Of a stretch of 64,000 bases of DNA, positions 23,553 through 34,880 are shown piece by piece (position 1 is the first letter of the stretch; each line of letters opens with the position of its first letter). Source of the DNA: Dipteris shenzhenensis (lineage: Eukaryota > Polypodiophyta > Polypodiopsida > Gleicheniales); assembly GCA_047967505.1 (NCBI GenBank), contig CM106539.1; one strand, 5' to 3'. Below the pieces are notes generated by a model. The model was not told where the DNA came from and did no database searches. It worked only from the letters and a program-made list of their open reading frames with translations. A program made the position numbers and the translations under genes.

Positions 23553-23902
23553 TGACAAAGAGATAGGATGTGATTGCCACTAAGCTTAATGCACACAAGA
23601 TCAATGGAAGAACTAAGGAGGCTCAAAGCACACTAAATAAGACATGAGAGGGAGATAGCAAATCTATATCTCTTGCAATGTGCTTGTGTTCTCAACAATA
23701 CATGATAGGCCTCTTATATAGAGAGTGCCCTTTGAATAGTCAACACTTGTGTGATCCTCTCATCCACATCTCTCCTTGTGGATATCCTCAATCCACATCT
23801 CCACATCATGTAGTCCACATCCTAGGGTGGCTACTTTAATTTTTTCCTATACCATACCTTAGCCCTTTAATCTATGTGCTCATGGCACCATATCTCTCAA
23901 CA
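23553..23902 (-). repeat. Element A 5' LTR (right)
   Basis: Begins TGACAAAGAG and ends ATATCTCTCAACA on the + strand; partner of the left LTR. The target duplication TGATT follows at 23903-23907. Confidence 0.9.
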
Positions 23903-24495
23903 TGATTTTCATAATGTGGTTCAAGCATATTATCCACAGGATGCTACATTTACCAGGCATTGTAATGAGCTAGCTAAGTATTAATGCAAGGAGCATTTAT
24001 TTGCATCTCTCAATGCACAAGCACTAATTTTTCACTAGCAAAAACTACACTTGCATGGAAATGGTGGATGATGGATGGTGCTAGTTATGAACTTCTACAT
24101 CTAGTTGCCATGAGGAGTTTGGCACAACAATGCTCCAAGCTAGATGCCAAGGAATAGGAACCACTACAAGTACATCCACAATACTTTGAGAAAAAGACTC
24201 CTAGAAGATTAAGATGAGAAACTTGTAGATATATTTATTGTAATCATACAACGTTTGCTACTTTATGGGTCGCGAGATACGAGGAACAAGCTCCGAAATG
24301 GATATATGATGTTCTTCTCGATTGAAGAGCATCCTTCCATCATTGAAACATCCATTGTTATCCAAACAATTGAGGAGGAGCAAGGGGAAGAAGGTGATAT
24401 TTGCAATGGGGATAATGAGGAAGAGTAGGATGAGGATATTCTTATTGGCCTTCCAAACCATAATAATGATGAGCAAGATGAGAAAAATTATGTGA
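23903..24495 (+). pseudogene. hAT-type transposase relic, C-terminal part
   Basis: Continues the hAT relic after element A. The frame around 24170-24260 reads RNHYKYIHNTLRKRLLED*DEKLVDIF, matching the pattern of the hAT dimerisation domain (RNWS..S.IHS..RNRL....DLV.V). Just upstream is the L..LA.R.L.QQCS segment (about 24095-24145). An acidic tail (EEEQGEEGD) follows at about 24370. Stops and shifts abound. Interrupted at 24496 by element B; the last bases resume at 35097. Confidence 0.5.
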
Positions 24496-24721
24496 TGACA
24501 AAATATGAAGAGGGGAGAGGAGAAGAGTGGAGATGAGGGGAGAGGGCATAGCTAGAGGGCACACCACAAATGACTAGCTATACACTAGATTTAGTTGAAA
24601 ATGTAGAATATATACAAACCCATTTAGGGTTAAGAAGAGGGCATCTAATCCTTTCCTTTATAGCACTCTGTTGGGTTTGTACTATGCACATATGATCACA
24701 TGATGTTGAGCGTGATCAACC
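24496..24721 (-). repeat. Element B 3' LTR (left)
   Basis: From TGACAAAATATGAAG to GCGTGATCAAC. Matches 34881-35096, with an extra CATAGCTAGAGGG-type insertion near 24548 and a loss of CTCT at the inner end. Confidence 0.8.
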
Positions 24722-24730
24722 AAGAGCTTG

Positions 24731-26290
24731 TCAGTGTTTCTCGAAAAGCTCTTTATCGAGTGGTTTGGTAAAGATGTCTGCAACATTCTCTTTGCTATCA
24801 CAATGTTGCAGTCTGATGTCACCAAGTAACACTCTTTCTCTGATGAAGTGCTCTCTAACATCAATGTGCTTTGTCTTGGAGTGATATATTGGATTCTTGG
24901 CCAATGCTTGAGCCGATTGATTATCACAGTATATTGTTGTTGTCTTTAACTCACCAAAGTAATCTATTTCTGACAATAGTCTTCTGAGCCATATAGCCTC
25001 ACATGCACCTATAGTAGTGAGTGCCCTATATTCTGCTTCAGTCGAAGACAAAGAAACAGTTGGTTGTTTGTTTGACAACCATGATATAGCACCTTGACCA
25101 AGGAAAAATGCATATCCTTGTGTAGATCTCCCTGTCTCATGATCTCCATCATAGTCACTGTCACAGTATCCATGCAACTGTGGATGACTTCCTTTGTATT
25201 CTATCCCAAACTGTCTTGTACCTCTGATGTATCTCAAGACTCTTTTGGCTACATTTCAGTGAGACTATTTTGGATTTGCCATAAACTGTGCAAGTGAACT
25301 TACTACATAACAGATATCTGGCCATGTGATAGTCAGATATATAAGAGATCTGATGAGCTGCCTGTAGTACTTGCCATTGACTGTAGGCTTTTTTGAATCT
25401 TTAGTAAGTTTCAAACTCTGTTCCATGGGAGTGGCTGCAATCTTGCAATCTGCCGTATGAAACCTCTTCAAGAGACTGTCAACATATTTGAGTTGACTCA
25501 TGAAGGTGTTGTCTGAAACTCTCTAGAACTCAATACCAAGACAATCGTGCATAAGTCCAAGATCTTTCATGTCGAACTTTGCAGATAAGTCTTGTTTTAG
25601 CTTTTTGAGGAAGCTATCTTTTCTTTCGGTCACAATCAGATCATCTATGTACAAAAGTGCAATAGTAATGTCTTCCCCTTGAGCTTTGTAGTAGAGAGTA
25701 TGATTTGCATTGGATCTTATGTATCCAAGATCAACAAAATACTTGTTGTCAATTTTGTTGTACCAACTTCTGGGTGCTTACTTTAAGCTGTAGAGACTCT
25801 TCTTGAGATGGAAAAATTTATACTCTTTACATGGTTCAACATAACCTATTGGTTGTTGCATATAGGCTTCCTCGTCTAGATAACCATTGAGAAATGCATT
25901 CTTGACATCGAGTTGGTACACATTCCATCTGCTGAGTGTCGCTAGTGATATCAAGAACTGTATGGAATCCATCTTTGCTACTACTAGAGCATAAGCATTA
26001 TCATTATCTTGACCATATTGTTGTGCAAATCCTTTTGCAACTAGTCTGGCTTTGTATCTTTGAATGCTTCCATCTAGATTGTACTTCACTTTGTATACCC
26101 ATTTGTTTGCTATGACCTTCTTTCCTGGTGGAAGGTCGCATAATTCCCAAGAATTATTCTTATACAAAGCATCCATTTCTTCATTCATAGAGTAGTTTGC
26201 CATTCTCGCTTGTCTATTGCATCTTCGAAGTACACTGGCTCTTTCTGTAGCCATGATGGTAGTCATAAGTATTGAGATATCGAGCTCCAC
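24731..26290 (-). pseudogene. Element B reverse transcriptase and RNase H
   Basis: Copia RT begins with MNEEMDALYKNNSWEL (about 26190), runs through KWVYKVKYNLDGSIQRYKAR and VYQLDVKNAFLNGYL (catalytic Asp) to YIDD at 25651-25640 (active-site pair present). RNase H follows: LHGYCDSDYDGD, SLSSTEAEYRAL, IYCDNQSAQALAKNP, HIDVREHFIRE and VADIFTKPL, ending at TGA/TAG near 24730. Stops or shifts occur near 25778, 25505 and 25255. RNase H itself (25237-24731) is open. The Copia-typical FSPVAR-like block has changed to ALVVAK. Confidence 0.85.
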
Positions 26291-26334
26291 TCACGATATG
26301 CATGGGTGACCGTTGTGCATTTATGTCACCGACT

Positions 26335-26622
26335 TGTTAGCTGCAGATGCGGTTGGTACACTGCCCACGAATAATAGCTGGATGACAGCTATCCTTATCT
26401 ACTCTAGCTCGTGGATCAGTTAGTATGCCACCATAGTTAGTTGAGTTTGGTTTGAGACCCACATATAGGGTTCTTCTATATCTTTGTACTAGAGTTCTTT
26501 TTGGCTTTCACAACTAAGAAGAGGAAAACTGTTTTCAGCCTCCACCTGTGTGTGTATTCCCCCATTGTGTATGTGAGAAAGCCACAAGTGAGACTCCTTC
26601 CCTCTCTCCCACTATCTTCACA
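26335..26622 (+). repeat. Element C 5' LTR
   Basis: 288 bp from TGTTAGCTGCAGATG to CTATCTTCACA. The next base starts the primer-binding site. Five bases left of it are CGACT (26330-26334); the matching 3' copy is lost with the deletion. Confidence 0.9.
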
Positions 26623-26634
26623 TGGTATCAGAGC
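26623..26634 (+). other. Element C primer-binding site
   Basis: TGGTATCAGAGC, complementary to the 3' end of initiator tRNA-Met, the standard Copia primer site. Confidence 0.95.
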
Positions 26635-27166
26635 CTTGTTCGTGGTAAGGAGCTCAAGAAAGCAAACCAAGTTCGCGGTGTCCTGGTAAGAGGACCAGTG
26701 TTGCTTTCCTTTTTCGCGTTTGGGAGCAAATCTCTGCAGGTAGCACAGCCAGAAGTGCAAGAGTGCACTGTTTTAGATTGAGACGCCCTTTGCAGTGTGG
26801 CGAGAGGGCAGTATATGCTGCGGGATAAGGCGAAGCCCTCAATGACTTTATTTTTTTGATTCGAGGTCATTTTGGGGCCCGTTTTGAAGGTGGAAGTTCT
26901 TCGCAGGCACTCAGAAAAAGGCCCTGTTTTTTGCTGTGCGACCACTGCTCTGCTGGTCGGTGAAAAGTTGCCGCAGAAATTGCATCATATGCCTGTGTGC
27001 AGAGATATTGGGAGTTGCAGAATCATGCTTGTTGCATGTTGATGCAAAATCGTCACTAGGAAGTGACTGTGTGGTCAAATACCACTTTCGTCAGTTTTGC
27101 AGATCTGCCCATGTGAGGCAAAAGCTGTGTTTTTTGCAGTGATAGAATATTTTGTAGTGTTCTATA
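26635..27166 (+). other. Element C untranslated leader
   Basis: About 530 bp between primer-binding site and gag. No significant frame. It has GC-richer composition than the surrounding B sequence. Confidence 0.6.
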
Positions 27167-28140
27167 ATGGCTTCTGATTCTTTTTCACAGATTGTCATCG
27201 AAAAGCTTGACAAGAACAACTTCCAGGCATGGAAGTTTAGAATGACGAATTTCCTTATGGGAAAAGGCTATTGGGAGTTCATTATAGGAAATGAAGAAGA
27301 ACCAGTTCTTCCTAATGTTCCCCATAAACAGGAAATGCAGGCATTTAAAGGATGGCATGAGAGAGCCAGAAAAGTTATGTACTGGCTATCTATCAGTATT
27401 TTGGATTCTATGATTGTACATATTCAGGATGCAAGTATGCCAAAGGAGGCATGGGATACCTTGGCAAAAATGTCAGCACAAATACGCAAGCCAGGAAAAT
27501 GCAGCTTAAGCAGGAGTTGCACAATGTGTAGAGAGAAAATATGAGCATCACTGACTACCACATGAAGGTGAAGAAAATTGCAGATGCACTTGCTTCCATT
27601 GGGTCGCCAATGGAAGATAATGATCTAGTTTCTGTGACCTTGAATGGTCTAGGAAAGGATTATGCACAGTTCTGGACATCCATTGCCGTCCATGAAAAAT
27701 TTTCTGATTTTGAAGAGTTGTTTGCTCTTCTAATTTCTGAAGAGCAGAGAAATGGGGGTGCATCTTCTTCAAGAGAAACTTCAAAAGAAATTTTCTTCTA
27801 CTCAAATGCTGGAAGAGATAGAGGCAGAGGTAGAGGAGGCCATGGTAGAAATCAGAATATGCAGCAAACTCAAGAAAACCAGTCCTATAGAGGAGGACGT
27901 GGTAACTCTAGAGGCAAGGGGAGCCAAAGAGGCCGTGGTGGATGGCAAAGAGGCCAAAATGCAAACAGCAATGTTGAATGCTACTATTGTGGTAAAATGG
28001 GTCATATGGCTAAGGACTGCTACAAAAAGCAAAATGACATTATGAATGGAAAATTGCAGCAAGGCAATTATGCATCTTCTAGTAGACAGGGTGATGACAG
28101 AAATGAGCATCTATTTATGGTGCAGCACATGACCATGTGA
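27167..28140 (+). pseudogene. Element C gag
   Basis: Copia capsid/nucleocapsid. Starts MASDSFSQIVIEKLDKNNF (27167), with the KLDKNNFQAWKFRM and AWDTLAKM motifs of the N-terminal domain. A one-base shift at about 27475 moves the frame to TNTQARKMQLKQELHNV, then a stop TAG at 27529-27531. The UBN2-type part continues MSITDYHMKVKKIADALASIG. An Arg/Gly-rich stretch (about 27810-27960) precedes the CCHC knuckle CYYCGKMGHMAKDC at 27979-28020. Stop at 28138-28140. Normal length, two lesions. Confidence 0.85.
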
Positions 28141-28159
28141 CAAGTGCAGAATAACGAAA

Positions 28160-28560
28160 TGATGTGTGGTATGTTGACTCAGGTGCGTCAAACCACATGA
28201 CAGGTCATGCAGAATGGATGCAGGATGCAAGGAAAACTAGGATTTGTGGAGACTGGTGATGATACTGCACATCCTATTGTGCAGATTGGTAAAATTCCTT
28301 TGTCTATGCAGGATGGGAAAAAGAAATACCTGTCTGATGTATTTCATGTCCCGAATATCACGAAGAACCTGGTTTCTATTGGTCAAATGTTGAGCAGGGC
28401 TTGCAGGTCAGATTTAATCCTCATGGATGCTTTGTTGAGGATATGAAAAATAACGGTCGCTTGATAGCAAAAGGAAAGAAGAAGGGCAGGATGTTTACAT
28501 TGGATGCCGACATGCCTGAATTGAGCAACGACTTAAATCAATGCAAGCCCAAAATATTGT
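28160..28560 (+). pseudogene. Element C protease and pre-integrase segment
   Basis: Aspartic protease active site WYVDSGASNHMTGHAEWM at about 28166-28219, with intact D-S-G. The family pattern continues in another frame as GFVETGDDTAHPI, then YLSDVFHVPNITKNLVSIGQM (28327-28390), so at least two frameshifts lie at about 28235 and 28395. The segment FNPHGCFVEDMKNNGRLIAKG leads toward integrase. Confidence 0.8.
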
Positions 28561-29650
28561 TACAGGATTGCCTACATTCAAGGTTGCAGAAATGCATAAG
28601 GTATGTGAAGCCTGTCAATTTGGAAAATAGGCAAGGAAACCATTTCCTAGGCATGTTCAAGAGAGCAAGAAGCCATTGGAATTAATCCACTCTGATGTGT
28701 GGACTACTAAAGCTGCATCTATTGGAGGCTGTCATTATTTTGTCACTTTTATTGATGACTATAGTAGAAAAGTTCGGGTACATTTTATTTTATGAAAAAG
28801 AAACGTGAAGTGTTTGGGCATTTCAAAGCTTTTAAAGCTATGGTTGAAAAAGAAACAGGCCTGCAAATAAAATGCCTAAGCTCAGATGGAGGGGGAGAGT
28901 ACCTCTCAAATGAGTTTGCAAGGTTCCTACAGGGGCATGGCATAAAGCAACAATATTCATGCAGTCATACCCCACAGTAAAATGGACTTGCAGAAAGGAA
29001 AAATAGGCATATTGGAGAGGTATCTCGGGCCATGCTAAATGAAAAAGGTCTACCAGATTATTATTGGGCTGAAGCAGTTGCTACAGCAGTTTACATAATG
29101 AACATGACTCCCACTGCATCAATACATGGCATGACGCCAGAGGAGATGTATACTGGTAGGAAACCAGATATTTCTCATTTCAAAATTTTTGGTTGCATTG
29201 CCTATGTTCATGTGCCAGATGAGTTGAGGTCCAAGTTGGATCCAAAAGCTGAGAAGTGTGTCTTTATTGGTTATTCTCTGCAGCAGAAAGGGTATAGATG
29301 CTATAACCCTTCTACTCGTAAGTTTACAGTGAGCAGAGATGTTGTTTTTGATGAGATGAGCAGCTGGTATAAACCAGTAAATGTGATGATTGATGTAGAT
29401 GCACAAAATGGTAATGCTGCACAGAATTCACAGTAGCAATCACAAAATATCAGTGGACCTGCAGTGTCCTCTAGCAGTGGTTCACATACTTTGCCATGGA
29501 CAGGCAGATGGAGATCAGGAGAATCTCCTCAAAGCAATACAAATAGTGGTACGCAGGTATCACGAAAAGGAAAAGAGAAGGTAGATCAGCCCATGTTTGA
29601 TGTGAATGCAGGTCACTCTTATGTGGATGGTGAATCCAGTGGCTCAGAAT
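28560..29650 (+). pseudogene. Element C integrase
   Basis: Zinc-binding start (H...C-x2-C in EMHKVCEACQFG, about 28590-28626), then the catalytic core with IHSDVWTT (first Asp, about 28686-28709), SSDGGGEYLS (second Asp, about 28882-28911) and NGLAERKNRHIGE (Glu, about 28982-29020). Further C-terminal come FKIFGCIAYVHVP, KCVFIGYS and KGYRCYNP motifs typical of Copia. Stops replace Gln codons at 28978-28980 and 29434-29436. A frameshift lies near 28790. A low-complexity Ser/Gly linker to RT follows. Confidence 0.85.
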
Positions 29651-29898
29651 AGAGCATTGATGATGAGTTGGGTATTTCTTATGTTGTTACACCTGGAGTA
29701 AGGAAGACCAAGGATGTTTTGAGAGCACCTAGAAGTGAGCCTATTTTGTGCAGGTCTACCAGAGCTAGGTATCCTGTGGATAAGCTGAAATATGATGGAT
29801 TTACAGCCATTCACTATGCCTATATGGTCAAAGTGATACAGGAACCATAACCCACATCTTTTGAGCAAGCCATGGGAAATTAAAAATGGGAGAAAGCC

Positions 29899-30587
29899 AT
29901 GGATGAAGAAATGGATGCCTTGGAAGCAAATGCTACATGGGAATTGGTGCCTTTGCCTAAAGACAAGAATGCAATTAGCTGTAAATGGGTTTATAAGATC
30001 AAGCACAATGCAGATGGTTCTGTGAACAGATACAAGGCAAGATTAGTTGTCAAGGGGTATGCACAGACATATGGCATTGATTATGAAGAAACATTCAGTC
30101 CGGTTGCAAGGATGGCAACTGTAAGAGTAGTCATTGCTATGGCTGTATCAAAGGGATGGTCTTTACATCAGATTGATGTAAAGAATGCCTTCTTGCATGG
30201 TGATTTGCAAGAAGACGTCTTTATGGAGCAGCCACCAGGTTATGTTCATGTTGTTCATCCTGAGTTTGTTTGCAGGTTGAAGAAAGCCTTGTATGGCTTG
30301 AAGCAAGCACCTAGAGCATGGTTTGACAAGATAGGATAGTATTTTGTCACTATTGGCTTTCCGATTTCCAAGGCAGATTTCTCACTTTATGTGAGAAAAA
30401 CAGAGAAAGGTATTATGCTACTTGTCATTTATGTTGATGATTTGATCATCACAGGTGATAATGATGAGGATATCCTTCATGTGAAAATGCTATTGAAGCA
30501 GAAGTTTAAGATGAAGGATTTGGGAGAGCTGCGTTATTTCTTGGGCATTGAGGTGATTAGATCACCAAGTGGGATACAGCTCTTGGA
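29899..30587 (+). pseudogene. Element C reverse transcriptase, first copy
   Basis: Copia RT blocks in order: [68 protein letters not shown] (catalytic Asp), [14 protein letters not shown] and YVDD at 30430-30441. A TAG at 30337-30339 replaces the CAA seen in the second copy (GGACAATAT). At 30588 the sequence jumps back to the start of RT, giving an in-place repeat of 29902-30587. Confidence 0.9.
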
Positions 30588-31770
30588 GATGAAGAAATGG
30601 ATGCCTTGGAAGCAAATGCTACATGGGAATTGGTGCCTTTGCCTAAAGGCAAGAATGCAATTGGCTGTAAGTGGGTTTATAAGATCAAGCACAATGCAGA
30701 TGGTTCTGTGAACAGTATACAAGGCAAGATTAGTTGTCAAAGGGTATGCACAGACATATGGCATTGATTATGAAGAAACATTCAGTCCGGTTGCAAGGAT
30801 GGCAACTGTAAGAGTAGTCATTGCTATGGCTGCATCAAAGGGATGGTCTTTACATCAAATTGATGTAAAGAATGCCTTCTTGCATGGTGATTTGCAAGAA
30901 GAGGTCTTTATGGAGCAGCCACCAGGTTATGTTCATGCTATTCATCCTGAGTTTGTTTGCAGAGGAGGTTGAAGAAAGCCTTGTATGGCTTGAAGCAAGC
31001 ACCTAGAGCATGGTCTGACAAGATAGGACAATATCTTGTTAGTATTGGCTTTCAGATTTCCAAGGCAGATTTCTCACTTTATGTGAGAAAAACAGAGAAA
31101 TGTATTATGCTTCTTGTCATTTATGTTGATGACTTGATCATCACAGGTGATAGTGATGAGGATATCCTTCATGTGAAAATGCTATTGAAGCAGAAGTTTG
31201 AGATGAAGGATTTGGGAGAGCTGCGTTATTTCTTGGGCAATGAGGTGATTAGATCACCAAGTGGGATACAGCTTTTACAGAGGCAGTATGGATTGGACAT
31301 GCTGTCCAAATATGGGATGACGGGCTGTAAGCCTATTTCAGTTCCTTTGGAGCAAAATGTGAAGCTGAGCGCAGATGCAGGTGAGCTTCTAGAAGACCCT
31401 ACTATGTACAGATGCATAGTAGGAAGTTTGATTTATATGACTATTACCAGGCCAGATTTAAGCTATGCTGTTGGATTGGTAAGTCAGTTTATGCAGGATC
31501 CAAGGAAACTGCATTTGTATGCGGCTAGACGCATACTTAGGTATGTGAAGTCCACATTGCAGTATGGACTATTTTATGAGGCTGGGGTTCAGATACAGTT
31601 GCATGGATACACTGATGCTGATTGGGCTGGTAGTATTTCTGATAGACGATCTACCAGTGGATATGTGTTCTCTTTTGGGAGTGCTGCAGTCACCTGGAGC
31701 AGCAAGAAACAGCCTACAGTTGCCTTGTCGAGCACAGAGGCTGAGTACAGGGGATTATCTACTGTTAGAT
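30588..31770 (+). pseudogene. Element C reverse transcriptase, second copy, plus RNase H (truncated)
   Basis: A second copy of RT starts at 30588 (GATGAAGAAATGGATGCC), with a one-base insertion near 30715 and a small insertion at 30960. From 30957 it is open for 271 codons: [18 protein letters not shown] (31122-31133), PISVPLEQNVKL, GSLIYMTITRPDLSYAV and the RNase H motifs HGYTDADWAGS and ALSSTEAEYRGLS. It ends at the junction with minus-strand element-B protease at about 31770, so the last third of RNase H is lost. Confidence 0.9.
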
Positions 31771-33048
31771 GACATTTGTTTGACCTTCTAATGGTTTCAA
31801 ATCTGTGAACCATTCCTGATGATTTGTCATGTGAGATGATGCACCACTGTTGATATACCAAGGATCCTGTTCTGCTTGGTCGACTTGATAGTTGAAATCC
31901 TCTTTTGGATTGCAATCAATATCTAGGTACACTGTTCTAGTATTATGCATTTCCTCGTTTGCAAGAAACATATTCCCATGTTCACTTGCAAAATGAGTGT
32001 GACTAGAATGTCCAACATGATGATTTCCTTTGCCACGAAAATTCCCTTGATTACTACTAGATTGACCGCCCTGGTCGTACTGCTTCTTGCAACAATCTCT
32101 TTCATAGTGTCCAAACTTATGACAGTTGCACTGGATGTTTGACATGTTGGTGGATGCATTCCCTCGTCCTTGGAATCTTCCTCGATTGGAATGATTTCCT
32201 CTGTGTTGATGCTGATGTTGCTGAGGATGATGCCGATGCTGATTCTGACTTTGTTGATGATTTTGTTGCTGATGATGACCACTTCTCTGGAATGATCTAC
32301 CTCTGCCTCTGCTTCTGTCTGAAGCTGTGAATGCCTGATCATTAGAATGACCTTTGCATGCATGAATGGCTTGCGTCCTAAGTTCTTCACCAAGTAAGAT
32401 TGACTAAAGTTCTTCCAGTGTCGAAATTTGCCATTGGATGGCAATACTTTGGACTAGATTCTCGTATCCCTCTCCTAGTCCATTCAGGATGACTTGAACC
32501 ATTTCTGCTGGATTTATGGTCTCTCCTACTGCTGCGAGTTGATTGTTGTAGTCTTTGATCCGAAGTACATAAGCATGATCGGTTTTGTTGCTATTGCGAA
32601 AACTCTAGTTGATTTGGTTTCTCAGTGTGAGAATCCTGGAAGTGTTCTTGGACTCATAGAGAGCTGCAAACATATCCCATGCTTCTTTGGATGTCTTGAT
32701 GGTGTTGAGCTATCCTAGCATGACATCTTGCACATTCGTCTTGATCACATGATATGCATACTTATCCTTCTTATCCCATACTACCTGTGCTCAGGCAATG
32801 GCAGGATTTGCTACATGTGTGGAAACTGTTTGTGTAGCTGGAGATCCCGCTACTGGTGCTGTGATAATAGGTGGAGTAGAGCTACTGCTGCTGCCTGGAT
32901 CATCCAATGGTCTAGGTGTAGATCCATCGACATACTCCCATTTGTCCTGAAGTACAAGAATGGTTTCCATTTGGTATTTCCAGGTGCCATAATTGGAGTT
33001 GTCTAGCTTAGCAGATGCCTCTAGATTGAGGTTGCTAATCGTAGACAT
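31771..33048 (-). pseudogene. Element B gag and protease
   Basis: Minus-strand Copia gag begins MSTISNLNLEASAKLDNSNY at 33048 and continues KYQMETILVLQDKWEYVDG. The UBN2-like part follows in shifted frames (AYVLRIKDYNNQLAAVGE, about 32590-32540). A His/Gln/Arg-rich linker (about 32330-32160) precedes a CCHC knuckle that has lost one residue (CNCHKFGHYERDC, about 32127-32089). Protease reads WYINSGASSHMT; the catalytic Asp of DSGA is Asn (31851-31840), so it is inactive. The frame runs into element C at 31770. Confidence 0.8.
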
Positions 33049-34192
33049 GGTGCAAGAAATGTACTGAAAGTGTCGTGAATGTCACTGTCTGAATCAACTG
33101 CAAAACACTGAATGTGGCAAGTGAAATATGAACTGTCAGTGAAGATAGACCTGCAATATATATAATCCGACCTGAATTACAAGGCTTGTGGCAAATGATG
33201 CCGGGAATTGCCAAGAGGCTTTATAAGCCTAAAACGATGTGCACAATGTCGTGAAATAGCCAAATAGGCTTTATAATGATGGCATGTGTGTGTGAAATCA
33301 AATCATGTGCTATTTGCCCAACTGATCAATCAGCAATGCCTCTGAACACTCTGAAGTCTGCTCACTGAACTGATGAACGTCAGGTTTCAGGTAATGTGAT
33401 GATGTGAAATCATATGTGAGCGTAGGGACTGAGGAACTAGTTGAGAATTTTGGGCATGGCTTAGATTGGCAACTTGGGGAAATTCAAAGCATCCCCTCTA
33501 TGGCGATCTAGTCTACTCTGATGTAGATCTATACCAACTGTCGATTGATGAAAGAACATCAAATATTTTATTTTCTTTGGTTCTTTTTATGTGCTGGATC
33601 AGATGCATTGATGTAGAGGCTGATGTGCATGTAGGAAGTGGATTTGTCAACGGCGAGGCTCAAAAGTGAATGTTACTTGCGTCAAAATGTACGCATGATG
33701 TGACGAGCGCGTAGAGCATGAAAAATCAATCGTTTCACCTTTTTGTAGCACCCTTAAATTCCTTTTGACGGCTTGATCTAGGTGGAGGGGCAAAAAAGGT
33801 AAAAATGGTGATGTGGCACTGAGTCACATGCAATGATGATGTGGCACTGTGCTTAGCAAGAGGTGTGCCTGTGGAGCAGTGATGGTGGCAGGTGTGTGTC
33901 ACATGAAGTGCTTGTGGAGCACTGTGTGTGCTTGCAGAGGGTCAGTGCTGACTGGACAATTGAGGTGGGCAGTCCATGTGGCAGTTGCTAACTTGGCAAT
34001 GATGACTTAGCTTTGACTAGTCAACTGTTGATTGGTCAACTATTGACTGATGAGGTGGCTTGATGACATGGAAGTGCTGACTAGATTACTAACATGGCAG
34101 TCGACTGCCACGTGTTAGATGACTTGGAACTGGGGATAAGGCTGATGTGACAATCATGCCACGTGTTAGAAATGTGTGGCTAGTTGATTTGG

Positions 34193-34239
<47 letters not shown>

Positions 34240-34868
34240 CCTATAGAGCAAACAATTCTCTCAATAGAGATATGACACCTCTCTCTCACTGAATCTCACA
34301 AGGCAAAGAGGTGAAGAGTCGCTCCCTATCTCCCTATCTCTCACACTCAATATCTCTTTCTCACACCTCAAGAAGGTCTCTCTCGCTCTTTCTCACAAGA
34401 GACTATGAATGGAAATCCTATGAATGGAATTTTTCTCAAAGTGGACATAAATTTTCTTCACATGAATGGAAGTCTCTCATGGAAGAGAATAATCAAAGTG
34501 GCAAGGTTTTTGCTTCTCAATACAGGTTGTCGATGGCGTTCTCTTCTTTGCTTGATGTAGCATGATGCATCATGCTTTGTTCTTTCATGTGTCTTAATTA
34601 TTTATGTGTGGATTCCATGTTCTATGCTATGGTCATCTCCTGCACTTATTCTTTTGGCATGCTTTTTGCATTCATGCATCGCTTTTCCATTTGTTGCAAA
34701 GGTCTTACCATGAGCTTTGTTTTGCTTCAATGGCAATGTCTGATTGCTAACAATGATTCTGACTTGATAGGCACATAGAGCTCAAAAAGACGATCACTTT
34801 TCCTTTTTGGAGCGAATCACTTTCTCACACTCTTACAACGATGGCACCTTAGCGGAAGACAGAACCAC
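33049..34868 (-). other. Element B leader region
   Basis: About 1.8 kb between gag and primer-binding site, longer than usual, so it may hold further insertions. A (CT)n/(GA)n tract lies at 34194-34237. The 34529-34810 segment matches element A (21669-21965). The motif GCGTAGAGCnnnAAAAAnnnATC...TTTCnCnTTTTTG also occurs at about 33708-33750. No recognisable protein. Confidence 0.55.
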
Positions 34869-34880
34869 GCTTTGATACCA
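34869..34880 (-). other. Element B primer-binding site
   Basis: GCTTTGATACCA on the + strand (TGGTATCAAAGC on the minus strand), adjacent to the right LTR. Confidence 0.85.

Larger units (their letters stand above)
21102..23902 (-). mobile_element. Element A: complete non-autonomous LTR retrotransposon
   Basis: The two LTRs (21102-21450, 349 bp; 23553-23902, 350 bp) differ at only about five positions and have TG...CA ends. A primer-binding site GCTTTGATACCA (23541-23552) abuts the right LTR and a polypurine tract (minus AAGGGGAGG, 21451-21459) abuts the left, so transcription runs on the minus strand. TGATT is duplicated directly outside both ends (21097-21101 and 23903-23907). The 2.1-kb interior has no gag or pol. 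The low LTR divergence means fairly recent mobilisation by proteins from another element. Confidence 0.9.
26335..31770 (+). mobile_element. Element C: Ty1/Copia retrotransposon inserted in B, 3' end lost
   Basis: The 5' LTR (26335-26622, TG...CA) is followed at once by the primer-binding site TGGTATCAGAGC (26623-26634). Gag, protease, integrase, RT and part of RNase H follow in Copia order. RT contains a 686-bp tandem duplication. The element stops abruptly at about 31770 inside RNase H and joins minus-strand protease sequence of B; its 3' LTR and the integrase of B are missing. This suggests C inserted into B and a later deletion removed the C 3' end together with B's integrase. A solo LTR of the same family lies at 7280-7566. 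Confidence 0.85.
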
